Shown in pieces: positions 34,705 to 43,321 of a stretch of DNA of 64,000 nt. This DNA is from Chitinophaga rhizophila (GTDB taxonomy: Bacteria > Bacteroidota > Bacteroidia > Chitinophagales > Chitinophagaceae). Positions within the stretch are counted from its first letter, which is position 1. Each line of letters starts with the position of its first letter. The stretch spans positions 310,001 to 374,000 of the forward strand of contig NZ_JAICCF010000003.1 of the NCBI RefSeq assembly GCF_019492185.1. Direction: 5' to 3'. The position numbers and the translations under genes were made by a program. Below the pieces are notes generated by a model, which ran no database searches, was not told the DNA's origin, and saw only the letters and a program-made list of their open reading frames with translations.

Positions 34705-37002
34705 ATGGACCGTTTTCTTACATCACTTTATGCCATTCTGTGCCTGTCCTTCCTGAACTCTTTGCCGGCAAGCGCTCAACAGTCTTCCGGCAACACTGCT
34801 ATCGGCCAGTGGAGCGATCATCTGCCCTGGCGACCAGCTATCGCTGTAGCCTCCAAAGGTGACCGTATATACTGCGCGGCCTCACAAGGCCTGACTGCTG
34901 TCATCAGTGCTCCCGATGGTAGTACTGAAGTAGCACAATATGGTAAGGCAAACGGACTACACGACGTTGGTATCAATACGCTTGCTGCCAATGAGGAAGT
35001 GGTGCTGATTGCTTATACTAACAGCAATATTGATATCCTCAGCGGAAATACTATATACAACATTCCGGATCTGATGCGCAAACAGGTTCCTGCTGATAAA
35101 TCAATCTTCCGCATATTCTTTCGTAACAATAAAGCATACCTTTCTACTGGTCTGGGCATCCTTGTATTGAATACTGCCATTCCGGAAGTAGAAGCTACCT
35201 ACGTCATTGGAAGTACAGGTGCCTACCTGCCGGTATATGCTGTTACAATAGCAGGCAATGCACTTTTCGCTGCTACGCCGGAAGGGGTCAGAACCGCTCC
35301 GCTGAATAGCAACAATCTTTCAGACTTCCGCAACTGGTCTTCTCTATCTGAAGGTCTTGCCGGCGACACCGTTCAGGACATTATTTCCTTCCGTAACCAG
35401 CTGATTTGCCGCCAGCATAATCAACTGTTCGTACTTACCAATAACCGCTGGACGCCCTGGTACACTTCCGATCATAGTATCGGGAATATGACTGTATATG
35501 ACAACCAGCTATTTCTCTGCGAATCCTTCCCTGGCAACGCCCGCATTCTTGCCTTGGATAACAGCGGTACCGTTATGAATACCTATCAGGATGCATTAAT
35601 GAAAGCCCCTCAACAGATAGCAGGTACTCAGAATGCACTATGGATTGCCGACTCGCTGTCAGGCCTTATCTCTTACAATAAACAGCGCGGCATTTATAGT
35701 GCTGTTAACCCGGACGCTCCTGCCGGTATCATAACCGGCGACATGGTATTCTCCGGCGCTACCTTGTTTGCCGCCCCGGGGCATGTTACCAATGACTGGA
35801 AACCTGGTGGCAATACTGATGGTTACTACACTGCCACCCATGGTGAATGGCACTCAAGACTCAACTGGCCTGACTCTCTTCATGATATTAACTCAATAGC
35901 TATTGACAGAGAAGCTGTTTACCTCGGCTCCTTTGGCGGCGGCCTAGCCTGTGTTGCTGGTGATAAATTAACGGTATTTAAACAAGGCGTGCTGCCCGCC
36001 GCCGCAAATGATCCTGCTGCATTCAATGTCAGCGGACTAGCACTGGATAACAACGGTAATCTCTGGGTCGCAGTTTATGGGGCAATCAATAACCTGCTGA
36101 TGAAAAAGCCAGACGATTCCTGGGTACCATTCCGCAGCCCTATTGCCATGGGTGGAAATGCTATTGCACAATTACTGGTTGATGACGAAGGATTGGTATA
36201 TATGGTTTCTCCGAAAGGGAATGGCTTGTATGTACTCAACCCTAATCATACGCCTGATAATAAAGCAGATGATCAGTGGCGGCAATACCGTTTGGGGGCC
36301 GCACAGGGCAATCTGCCTTCAAATGATGTGTACTGCCTCGCTAAAGACAGAAATGGCAGTGTATGGGTAGGTACAGCCAGGGGAATAGCCATTATTAACT
36401 GCCCCGGACAGGCGGCCGCTGAAGGTTGCAATGCTATACTACCTATCATCCGGCAGGACAACTTCTCAGGTTATCTTTTCCAGGATGAACAGGTGATGAC
36501 CATTGCCACAGATGGCGCTAACCGCAAATGGGTAGGTACGTACAACGGTGCATGGCTGGTTAGTGAAGATGGAGAAAACATACTGGAACACTTCAATACC
36601 AGCAACAGCGCACTTCCTGATAATCATATCCATCGGATTACAATCGACCCTGAGACCGGGGAAATCTATTTCGCTACTGCCAAAGGCCTGGTATCATGGC
36701 ACGGTACGGCTACAGCGCCCACCCCTGACATGCAACGGAACGCTGTACTGGTATTCCCTAACCCGGTAAAACCTGACTATATAGGTCCTATTGCTATCCG
36801 GGGCCTGGTGGAAAATACCCGGGTAAAGATTACTGATATCAGCGGAAGGATGGTATTCCAGACAAGAGCTTTCGGCGGACAAGCAATATGGAACGGCCTC
36901 GATTATACCGGCCATCGTCCACAATCAGGGGTATACCTTGTATTCGCAACAAGCGAAACAGGAGGGGAGCATGTAGTTACCAGGATTGTATTCATTAATT
37001 AA
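34705..37002 (+). CDS. porZ: Type IX secretion system surface protein PorZ
   Basis: 765 residues. Signal peptide (PASA-QQ), then two seven-bladed beta-propellers of the two-component-regulator-propeller type, starting with IGQWSDHLPWRPAIAVAS, and a C-terminal Ig-like sorting domain (VFPNPVKPDYI...ITDISGRMVF) ending in VVTRIVFIN. The N-terminal wording and overall plan match PorZ, which in Porphyromonas works with PorU, PorV and PorQ in the surface attachment complex that joins cargo to A-LPS. It is followed 43 bp later by recO, a neighbourhood I recall for PorZ in other Bacteroidota. The gld core operon is 18 kb away. Confidence 0.85.
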   Translation: MDRFLTSLYAILCLSFLNSLPASAQQSSGNTAIGQWSDHLPWRPAIAVASKGDRIYCAASQGLTAVISAPDGSTEVAQYGKANGLHDVGINTLAANEEVVLIAYTNSNIDILSGNTIYNIPDLMRKQVPADKSIFRIFFRNNKAYLSTGLGILVLNTAIPEVEATYVIGSTGAYLPVYAVTIAGNALFAATPEGVRTAPLNSNNLSDFRNWSSLSEGLAGDTVQDIISFRNQLICRQHNQLFVLTNNRWTPWYTSDHSIGNMTVYDNQLFLCESFPGNARILALDNSGTVMNTYQDALMKAPQQIAGTQNALWIADSLSGLISYNKQRGIYSAVNPDAPAGIITGDMVFSGATLFAAPGHVTNDWKPGGNTDGYYTATHGEWHSRLNWPDSLHDINSIAIDREAVYLGSFGGGLACVAGDKLTVFKQGVLPAAANDPAAFNVSGLALDNNGNLWVAVYGAINNLLMKKPDDSWVPFRSPIAMGGNAIAQLLVDDEGLVYMVSPKGNGLYVLNPNHTPDNKADDQWRQYRLGAAQGNLPSNDVYCLAKDRNGSVWVGTARGIAIINCPGQAAAEGCNAILPIIRQDNFSGYLFQDEQVMTIATDGANRKWVGTYNGAWLVSEDGENILEHFNTSNSALPDNHIHRITIDPETGEIYFATAKGLVSWHGTATAPTPDMQRNAVLVFPNPVKPDYIGPIAIRGLVENTRVKITDISGRMVFQTRAFGGQAIWNGLDYTGHRPQSGVYLVFATSETGGEHVVTRIVFIN

Positions 37003-37015
37003 CGCGGGCTAATCG

Positions 37016-37023
37016 TACATTTG
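37016..37023 (+). promoter_or_regulatory. Candidate promoter for recO
   Basis: TACATTTG (TAnnTTTG) lies 22 bp before the recO ATG in the 43-bp spacer after porZ, suggesting recO can be expressed on its own. Confidence 0.45.
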
Positions 37024-37045
37024 ATGGAAGCAGCTGCTGTAGTTT

Positions 37046-37777
37046 ATGTTACATAAAACCCGAGGGATAGTACTAAAAACGGTCAAATACGGCGATACCA
37101 GCGCCGTAGTCAATATATTAACTGAACTCTTCGGCGTACAGGCCTATATGGTGAATGGGGTTCGCTCTTCCAAACCGAAGGCAAAAGGCAACCTTTTCCA
37201 GCCCGGCAATATACTTGACCTGGTGGTGTATCACTATGAACAGAAGAGTATACAACGTATCTCTGAGTTCAAGCTCGGGTACATCTATACCTCCCTGCAT
37301 TTCAATATTGTGAAGAATACTGTAGCGCTCTATATGATAGAGCTGTTGCAGAAAAGCCTGCGTGAACCGGAGCAACAACACAATCTGTATTATTTTTCCG
37401 AACAGGCATTGCAGGCGCTGGATGCGGCCCCCCTGATAGTGGCTGCTAATATCCCTCTGTACTTTACCCTTAAGCTGGCAGAACACCTGGGTTTCCGCCT
37501 CAATGGCCGTTACTCAGAATATGCCCACTACCTTGACCTGCAGGAAGGGTCATTTACCGATCTGCCACCCCACCATACGCATTACCTTGATGCTGCCAAT
37601 AGTGAAATCACCGACCGGCTGTTCCAGTGCAAAAGCTGGGAGGAATTAGGTGAGATCAATATGAATAAAGATAAGCGCAGGAAGCTGCTGTACGCATATC
37701 TGGATTTCTTCAGATTGCATATGCCCGATTTCCAGGAGCTAAATTCTCCACCTATCCTGCACGAAATACTGGATTAG
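37046..37777 (+). CDS. recO: DNA repair protein RecO
   Basis: 243 residues. RecO loads RecA on single-stranded DNA with RecR (and RecF) in gap repair. The N-terminal OB-fold is seen in TRGIVLKTVKYGDTSAVVNILTELFG, followed by NGVRSSKPKAKGNLFQPGNILDLVVY, then the helical C-terminal domain. I see no zinc-finger cysteine quartet in the C-terminal part; only Cys near residue 205 is present. Its stop codon abuts the stop of the converging lpxH gene with no spacer. Confidence 0.94.
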   Translation: MLHKTRGIVLKTVKYGDTSAVVNILTELFGVQAYMVNGVRSSKPKAKGNLFQPGNILDLVVYHYEQKSIQRISEFKLGYIYTSLHFNIVKNTVALYMIELLQKSLREPEQQHNLYYFSEQALQALDAAPLIVAANIPLYFTLKLAEHLGFRLNGRYSEYAHYLDLQEGSFTDLPPHHTHYLDAANSEITDRLFQCKSWEELGEINMNKDKRRKLLYAYLDFFRLHMPDFQELNSPPILHEILD

Positions 37778-38569
37778 TTATTTACCGTCGTAAACAAGTG
37801 TTGTTTTAGTACCGTCATATACGGCATAAGTGAAGTAGTGCAGCCAATCTCCCAGGTTAATATACCGGCTGTCAGGGCCAACCTGGAGGTCTAAAGGAAG
37901 ATGCCGGTGTCCATATATAAAATAGTCGAAATGCGCCTGCTGCAATATTTCTTTACTATATATTGCCAGCCATTCATTCTCTTCGCCTAAGAATTTTTCC
38001 AGTTCCCCGCCGGTAGCTGCACGGCTTTTACGGCTGAAATAGTTGGCTAGTCCGATGCCCCAGGATGGATGAATCAGGGAGAACAGCCAACGGCAAACAG
38101 GGTTCCGGAATACCTTTTTCAACATCTTATATCCATGATCGCCTGGTCCGAGCCCATCTCCGTGACCGATATAGAATCTTTTTCCCCCTATTTCATAGGT
38201 CTTGGGCTCATAATGCACAGGGATATCCAGTTCATCCTCAAAATACCCGTCCATCCACATGTCATGGTTCCCGATAAAGGCAGTTATGCCAATGCCCCTG
38301 TCCCGCAACTCTGCCAGTTTGCCAAGCAGGCGGGTATAACCTTTTGGAATAACCTCCCGGTATTCAAACCAGAAGTCGAAAATATCACCTACCAGGAAGA
38401 TGTGTCCAGCATCCTGTGCACAGGCATCCAGCCATTTCACAATACGTTTCTCTCTTTCCCGGCTTGCAGCAGGATTAGGAGTGCCCAGGTGAAAGTCTGA
38501 TGCGAAATATACACGTTTGCCTTCCGGAAGAGGAATGGAATAGTCCACTGTGGACAGTCCATGCGTCAT
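37778..38569 (-). CDS. lpxH: UDP-2,3-diacylglucosamine diphosphatase (LpxH type)
   Basis: 263 residues. A calcineurin-like metallophosphoesterase with all metal motifs: DFHLG (about 21-25), GDIFDFWFEY, GNHDMW and GHRH near the C-terminus. The FWFEYR and HPSWG segments are typical of LpxH, which cleaves UDP-2,3-diacylglucosamine to lipid X in lipid A synthesis at the inner membrane. Bacteroidota LpxH-like proteins of this length are common; the LpxH assignment over a general metallophosphoesterase is likely but not proven. It converges with recO without a gap. Confidence 0.85.
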   Translation of the reverse strand: MTHGLSTVDYSIPLPEGKRVYFASDFHLGTPNPAASREREKRIVKWLDACAQDAGHIFLVGDIFDFWFEYREVIPKGYTRLLGKLAELRDRGIGITAFIGNHDMWMDGYFEDELDIPVHYEPKTYEIGGKRFYIGHGDGLGPGDHGYKMLKKVFRNPVCRWLFSLIHPSWGIGLANYFSRKSRAATGGELEKFLGEENEWLAIYSKEILQQAHFDYFIYGHRHLPLDLQVGPDSRYINLGDWLHYFTYAVYDGTKTTLVYDGK

Positions 38570-38689
38570 AGATAATGATATTTTCGGGCCTGTGCCTTAC
38601 AGACAACAGACCGCTGATGAAGAAGCGGTTTGCACCGCGAAGTAATAGATAAGTCTTTAACAAAACAACCCTGCGGGAAAAGAGTCGCG

Positions 38690-39133
38690 TTACTTTTGTA
38701 TACCGGCCTCTGTATAAGCGGCCTCTATATCGGTCAGGTCTGCCTTTACAGGGTCAGAGAACCCATTGTACAAAAAGATTTCCCAGGCATATTTGTGATG
38801 GTTCAGACTGATATAAAGCACCTCTCCGTTAGGCCGTACAAATTGCAGCTGTGTGGCGTTGGTTGAGATAATTTTAACACCCTTACCTGCCAGAAAGGTA
38901 CTGTCTTCTTTCAGGATGTTATTGTTAATAGCCAGGAGGGAAGGAAAGTTCTTTTCCCCAAGTTCCGATTTCAGATAGCGCAGCTTATCACCAGCCGGCC
39001 GGAATATAATAGCAGCAGGCTCTTTTACTATCAAGGTATTGATGGTATCGACAGCAGCCTTACCCTGGTCTGAAGATTGTGCACATGACGTCAGCAGCAC
39101 AGCGGAAAACAATAAAAGGAATAACCTGGTCAT
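38690..39133 (-). CDS. Small lipoprotein of unknown function
   Basis: 147 residues from the ATG at 39133, which gives a clean lipoprotein signal (LLTSC, Cys17); eight more codons are open upstream but spoil the signal. The mature part is a compact alpha/beta sequence with LRYLKSELGEKNFPSLLAIN and LQFVRPNGEVLYISLNHHKYAWEIFLYNG. I do not recognise the family. It follows the terminator of the rsfS-ftsH-LUD operon, so it probably has its own promoter, and precedes lpxH by 120 bp on the same strand. Confidence 0.75.
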   Translation of the reverse strand: MTRLFLLLFSAVLLTSCAQSSDQGKAAVDTINTLIVKEPAAIIFRPAGDKLRYLKSELGEKNFPSLLAINNNILKEDSTFLAGKGVKIISTNATQLQFVRPNGEVLYISLNHHKYAWEIFLYNGFSDPVKADLTDIEAAYTEAGIQK

Positions 39134-39163
39134 AGCGGGCCCGTATAACATGATCATTTAAAA

Positions 39164-39194
39164 GAACAGCGCATGATGGGATCACGCGCTGTTC
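39164..39194 (-). terminator. Terminator of the rsfS-ftsH-LUD operon
   Basis: gaacagcgc (39164-39172) pairs with gcgctgttc (39186-39194), and an inner tgat/atca extends the stem; CTTTTAAAT follows on the minus strand. Confidence 0.78.
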
Positions 39195-39218
39195 AAATAT
39201 GCTTTAGTATTTACAAAT

Positions 39219-39854
39219 CTATTCGTCCAACAGGAACACATATACCTCTCGCGGGCCATGTATTCCGACTACCAATGTCTTTTCGATATCGGCCGTACGA
39301 CTGGGACCGGATGCAAAGGAGATAGAAGATGGCAGGTCGCCATGATACTTTTCCTTCAGCCGGGCAATTGCATCTTTCAGATCGAATACCAGCTGATGCG
39401 TGTATGCGATGACAATATGCACCGGAGTATAAACCGGTAATGCCCTTCCGGAGGGTTGAGCCGCACTCAGCACCATAGTACCGGTACGTGCTACCAGCAT
39501 CTCGCAATCTGTAATTGCAGCATCTGCGGTATGCATGTCTCCTCTGTTCATAAAAGGAAACTGCTTCAACTGGAACTCCGTCATCAGGGAAGGAGTCTGG
39601 CAATGTACATCAGTCCACTCTTTGGATTGAATCAAAGCCGCCAGGTTATCCAGCAGTTCAGTTTTACTGGTGCAGAATATGAACTTCCCCTGTAACCGGG
39701 CAAATTCTTCTGCAAACTTCATTTCCAGTCCGTCGTGCTCCTTTACAAAAACGGAACTGTTGCCCTCCGAATTAGGGAAGGGCAACTGTACCGATTGACT
39801 TAATGCATTTCGTACTCTTTTGAGAATATTTTCCTTGGCAGGAGATATCTTCAT
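39219..39854 (-). CDS. LUD-domain protein (LutC/YkgG-like)
   Basis: 211 residues with the LUD fold: an N-terminal helix (ENILKRVRNALSQ), a middle region with AAITDCEMLVARTGTMVLSA, and PVYTPVHIVIAYTHQLV, which are the usual conserved blocks. LutC/LutB/LutA together oxidise L-lactate, but no iron-sulfur LutA/LutB partner is present here. In Bacteroidota, single LUD genes often follow ftsH, as here with a 6-bp gap; the role in that setting is unknown to me. It ends the rsfS-ftsH-LUD operon. Confidence 0.87.
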   Translation of the reverse strand: MKISPAKENILKRVRNALSQSVQLPFPNSEGNSSVFVKEHDGLEMKFAEEFARLQGKFIFCTSKTELLDNLAALIQSKEWTDVHCQTPSLMTEFQLKQFPFMNRGDMHTADAAITDCEMLVARTGTMVLSAAQPSGRALPVYTPVHIVIAYTHQLVFDLKDAIARLKEKYHGDLPSSISFASGPSRTADIEKTLVVGIHGPREVYVFLLDE

Positions 39855-39860
39855 ATCAGC

Positions 39861-41882
39861 TTACGCATTAGCAGGTGTAGGCGAAGGATTGATGATATCG
39901 GTAGGATGTACGCCATCAGTGGTCATACCTTCCTTGTTAGCGATATGCTCGCGGTGAACATCCCATGGACGTTTACCGATCAGCCTTTCCAGATCTGCCT
40001 GGTATAATACTTCTTTCTTTAATAATTCTTCTGCCAACACTTTCACATTGTCCAATCTCTCTGTCAGCAGGTTTTTGGTACGCTGATAAGCCTTTTCGAT
40101 CAGCAGACGAACTTCTTCGTCGATCATTTTGGCCGTTTCTTCAGAGTAAGGTTTGGTGAATGACTGATCACTGTTAGGATCGTAGAATGATACATTACCG
40201 ACCTTATCATTCATACCGTATACCGTTACCATTGCATATGCCATACGGGTGATAACCTGCAGGTCATTTTGTGCGCCGGTAGATACTTTACCAAACACGA
40301 TGTCTTCTACCGCACGGCCGCCGAGGGTCATACAGATATCGTCCAGCAGCTGTTCAGTATTATAGAGGTACTGTTCTTTTGGCAGATACTGCGCATAGCC
40401 TAAAGCTGCCACTCCACGGGGAACAATGGTTACTTTCACCAGCGGATTAGCGTGCTCAAGGTACCAGCCACAAATAGCGTGGCCAGCCTCGTGGTATGCG
40501 ATCACTTCTTTCTCTTCAGGAGAAATGATCTTATTTTTCTTTTCCAGACCACCAATTACTCTATCCACTGCATCATTGAAATCTTCCATCTCTACCTGCG
40601 TCTTCCCTTTACGGGCAGCGATCAGAGCCGCTTCGTTACATACGTTAGCGATGTCGGCACCGGCAAAGCCAGGTGTCATAGATGCCAGTTTCTTGATATC
40701 AAGGTTTGGAGAAGTTTTAATTGGCTTCAGATGAACATCGAAGATATGCTCACGACCATTCAGGTCTGGCTTATCGATAGAAATCTGACGGTCAAAACGT
40801 CCCGGACGCAGCAGCGCACTGTCCAACACATCCGGACGGTTAGTTGCTGCAAGGATAATGATACCGCTATCAGTGCCGAAACCATCCATTTCTACCAGTA
40901 ACTGGTTCAGGGTGTTTTCACGCTCGTCATTGCTCATCATTACGTTTTTACCTCTTGCACGGCCAATAGCGTCGATCTCATCGATGAAGATGATACAAGG
41001 CGCTTTCTCACGAGCCTGTTTGAACAGGTCACGCACACGGCTTGCACCCACACCAACGAACAGTTCAACGAAATCAGAACCGGACATGGAGAAGAATGGT
41101 ACTTGTGCTTCGCCTGCCATTGCTTTCGCCAGCAGGGTTTTACCAGTACCCGGAGGGCCTACCAGTAGGGCTCCTTTAGGAATCTTACCTCCTAATGAGG
41201 TATATTTTTTCGGATTCTTCAGGAAATCAACGATTTCCATCACTTCCACTTTCGCTTCGTCCAAACCAGCTACATCACTGAAAGTAATGTTTACGCGGGT
41301 ACCTTTGTCAAAGAGGGTTGCTTTAGATTTACCGATGTTGAAGATGCCTCCGGGACCACCACTACCACCGGCAGGGCCACCCATTTTACGCATCAGCAAT
41401 ACCCACAGTCCAATCAGCAGCACCAATGGCAGGAGTAACTGAATAAATGGTTCAAACCAGCTCTGCCTGTCCTCATAGGTCACTTTCACCTGGTCTTCAA
41501 GAGGAATATTAGCCTGCGCCTTGTCAAGGTCGGCTTTAAAACTCTCTTCACTACCAATTGTGAAACGGAAATGAGGGCCATTATTCTGAGCGCCCAGACG
41601 GTTCTTGGATACTTTATCGAATTTAGACTCATTCAGCCTGTCCTTCTTAATGTAAACCTCTACCGATTTCTTATTCACCACAACCAGCCTGTCTACATCA
41701 CCTGGTTTCAGGTAATTGAGCTGGAACTCCTGGAAACTTAGCTCTTTGGGCCCGGCGCCGAAGTTAGCAAAGTTCATTGCCAGCAAGGCTACCCCGATAA
41801 ACGCATACACCCAGTATATGTTGAACTTTGGTCCTTTCTTTGGCGATTTGTCTCCCTTGTTGAAGTTGTTGCCTCTTTCCAT
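39861..41882 (-). CDS. ftsH: ATP-dependent zinc metalloprotease FtsH
   Basis: 673 residues, full length. TM helix at about 22-40, periplasmic domain, TM helix near 145-160, then AAA+ ATPase with Walker A GPPGTGKTLLAKA, Walker B CIIFIDEIDAIGR and the SRH, then peptidase with the HEAGH zinc site and downstream Asp. It degrades misfolded membrane proteins and regulators at the inner membrane as a hexamer. It is preceded by rsfS (45-bp gap) and followed by the LUD gene, and is probably the middle gene of that operon. The C-terminus is Pro/Asn-rich. Confidence 0.97.
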   Translation of the reverse strand: MERGNNFNKGDKSPKKGPKFNIYWVYAFIGVALLAMNFANFGAGPKELSFQEFQLNYLKPGDVDRLVVVNKKSVEVYIKKDRLNESKFDKVSKNRLGAQNNGPHFRFTIGSEESFKADLDKAQANIPLEDQVKVTYEDRQSWFEPFIQLLLPLVLLIGLWVLLMRKMGGPAGGSGGPGGIFNIGKSKATLFDKGTRVNITFSDVAGLDEAKVEVMEIVDFLKNPKKYTSLGGKIPKGALLVGPPGTGKTLLAKAMAGEAQVPFFSMSGSDFVELFVGVGASRVRDLFKQAREKAPCIIFIDEIDAIGRARGKNVMMSNDERENTLNQLLVEMDGFGTDSGIIILAATNRPDVLDSALLRPGRFDRQISIDKPDLNGREHIFDVHLKPIKTSPNLDIKKLASMTPGFAGADIANVCNEAALIAARKGKTQVEMEDFNDAVDRVIGGLEKKNKIISPEEKEVIAYHEAGHAICGWYLEHANPLVKVTIVPRGVAALGYAQYLPKEQYLYNTEQLLDDICMTLGGRAVEDIVFGKVSTGAQNDLQVITRMAYAMVTVYGMNDKVGNVSFYDPNSDQSFTKPYSEETAKMIDEEVRLLIEKAYQRTKNLLTERLDNVKVLAEELLKKEVLYQADLERLIGKRPWDVHREHIANKEGMTTDGVHPTDIINPSPTPANA

Positions 41883-41927
41883 AATCTTACGATCCTTTTT
41901 AAGGATGTCGGTAATAGTTAAAAGTTA

Positions 41928-42335
41928 TTAGTTAGTTTCATTATGCTCCATTCGTCCTGCATCACTCCACATGTCCTCCAGGCTATAGAACTGCCTGGTT
42001 TCAGGTTGGAATACATGCACCACAACATTCACATAATCCACCAGTATCCATTGTTGCGCGGTAAATCCCTCGTGCTTATAAGGCTCTTCGCCGATATGTT
42101 TCGACACCTGGTCTTCCACGAAATCAGCTATAGCCCTAACCTGTGTAGTGGAGTTAGCTTCACATATAACAAAGAAATCAGCCACAGCTTCAGGAATCTG
42201 GCGCAGATCCAGAGAAACAATATTTTCTCCCTTTTTCTCCTGGATGGCCTTGATGATGGTGGAAAAAATCTCGCTTTCTCTACTCAAGCGCGTCAACGCT
42301 TTCTTTCTCGTACTCAGAACGGTTAAGGGTGCCAA
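41928..42335 (-). CDS. rsfS: Ribosome silencing factor RsfS
   Basis: 135 residues. RsfS binds ribosomal protein L14 and keeps the subunits apart when nutrients run short. The core is complete: ENIVSLDLRQIPEAVADFFVICEANSTTQVRAIADFVEDQV and WILVDYVNVVVHVFQPETRQFYSLEDMW. The start appears to be a TTG at 42335, since no ATG or GTG lies before the conserved region in this frame and a stop lies a few codons upstream. First gene of the rsfS-ftsH-LUD operon. Confidence 0.93.
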   Translation of the reverse strand: MAPLTVLSTRKKALTRLSRESEIFSTIIKAIQEKKGENIVSLDLRQIPEAVADFFVICEANSTTQVRAIADFVEDQVSKHIGEEPYKHEGFTAQQWILVDYVNVVVHVFQPETRQFYSLEDMWSDAGRMEHNETN

Positions 42336-42371
42336 TAAAATCTCTTTTGGTTAAAAATAAACTTTAATTGT

Positions 42372-42379
42372 CAAAATTA
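42372..42379 (-). promoter_or_regulatory. Candidate promoter for the rsfS-ftsH operon
   Basis: TAATTTTG on the minus strand fits TAnnTTTG, 37 bp before the rsfS start. A TTTG lies 12 bp further upstream, closer than the ideal 19 bp. Confidence 0.4.
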
Positions 42380-42512
42380 CTAAAGAAGGAGCAAATAAAC
42401 GCCGGAATATGATATTGTTACAAACTGTAATAATCCATGATGTACAGGACTTTAAAGCCTAGAAATCATACACTTGTCTAATACCCTTGCTCTGTTGCCG
42501 GCCACTGCCCGA

Positions 42513-42544
42513 TTGTTAAGAAAATGGTAAAATGAGTTACTTTG
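42513..42544 (+). promoter_or_regulatory. Candidate promoter for birA
   Basis: TTG at 42513-42515 and TTACTTTG at 42537-42544 are 21 bp apart and resemble the -33/-7 pair, with one mismatch in the -7 box. The start codon is 34 bp further on. Confidence 0.4.
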
Positions 42545-42577
42545 CTTTTTCAAAATAAATCACCAAAGAATTTTTAA

Positions 42578-43321
42578 GTGATCGGACAGCCTTTGTACAT
42601 TTTAGATACAGTAGACAGCACCAATAACTATGCCATGGAGCAGGTAAATATAGGCCATGTGACACATGGTACAGCCTGGTTTGCAATGGATCAAACTGCC
42701 GGAAAAGGGCAACGTGGTAAACAATGGTTATCGCCTCCAGGAGAAAATATTATCCTTACCATCGCCCTGCAACCCGGCATGCTGCCCCTTTCCAGACAAT
42801 TCATGCTCAGTGCAGCCATTGCCCTGAGCACTGCTGACTGGTTTAGTCGCTATGCCGGTGATGAAACTGCTATCAAGTGGAGTAATGATCTTTACTGGCG
42901 TGACAGAAAGGCAGGTGGCATACTCATCGAAAATGTACTTCGTGGCAATACATGGCAATATGCCATCATCGGCATAGGCGTCAACCTCAACCAAACCACC
43001 TTCTCCCCTCATCTGCCTAATCCGGTATCTCTAAAACAAATAACCGGCAAAACCTGGGATCCTATTGAACTTACCCGCTCATTGTTCACTTGTATCGAAG
43101 AACGGTTAAAACAGCTGCATCCCGCCCAGTATGATGCTCTTATGGACGATTACAAGCGCAAGCTCTTCCGCTTTGGACAACCGGCCACTTACCGGATAAA
43201 TGGTGAATACTTTGAGGGCATTATACAGGATGTACTACCTGACGGCAAATTATGCCTCGAAAAGGATGGAGAGATCTTACAACTGAATTTCGGAGAAGTA
43301 GAGTTTGTTCTGGTCAAATAA
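42578..43321 (+). CDS. birA: Biotin--[acetyl-CoA-carboxylase] ligase
   Basis: 247 residues from a GTG start. It activates biotin with ATP and attaches it to the carboxyl carrier protein. The substrate site is visible in LDTVDSTNNYAM and the biotinyl-AMP loop in TAGKGQRGKQWLSPPGENI, with WSNDLYW and GIGVNLNQ further on. It ends with the small C-terminal SH3-like domain. There is no N-terminal HTH, so it is a group I ligase and not a repressor. It is divergent from rsfS and its stop abuts the stop of the converging glycosyltransferase gene. Confidence 0.95.
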   Translation: MIGQPLYILDTVDSTNNYAMEQVNIGHVTHGTAWFAMDQTAGKGQRGKQWLSPPGENIILTIALQPGMLPLSRQFMLSAAIALSTADWFSRYAGDETAIKWSNDLYWRDRKAGGILIENVLRGNTWQYAIIGIGVNLNQTTFSPHLPNPVSLKQITGKTWDPIELTRSLFTCIEERLKQLHPAQYDALMDDYKRKLFRFGQPATYRINGEYFEGIIQDVLPDGKLCLEKDGEILQLNFGEVEFVLVK

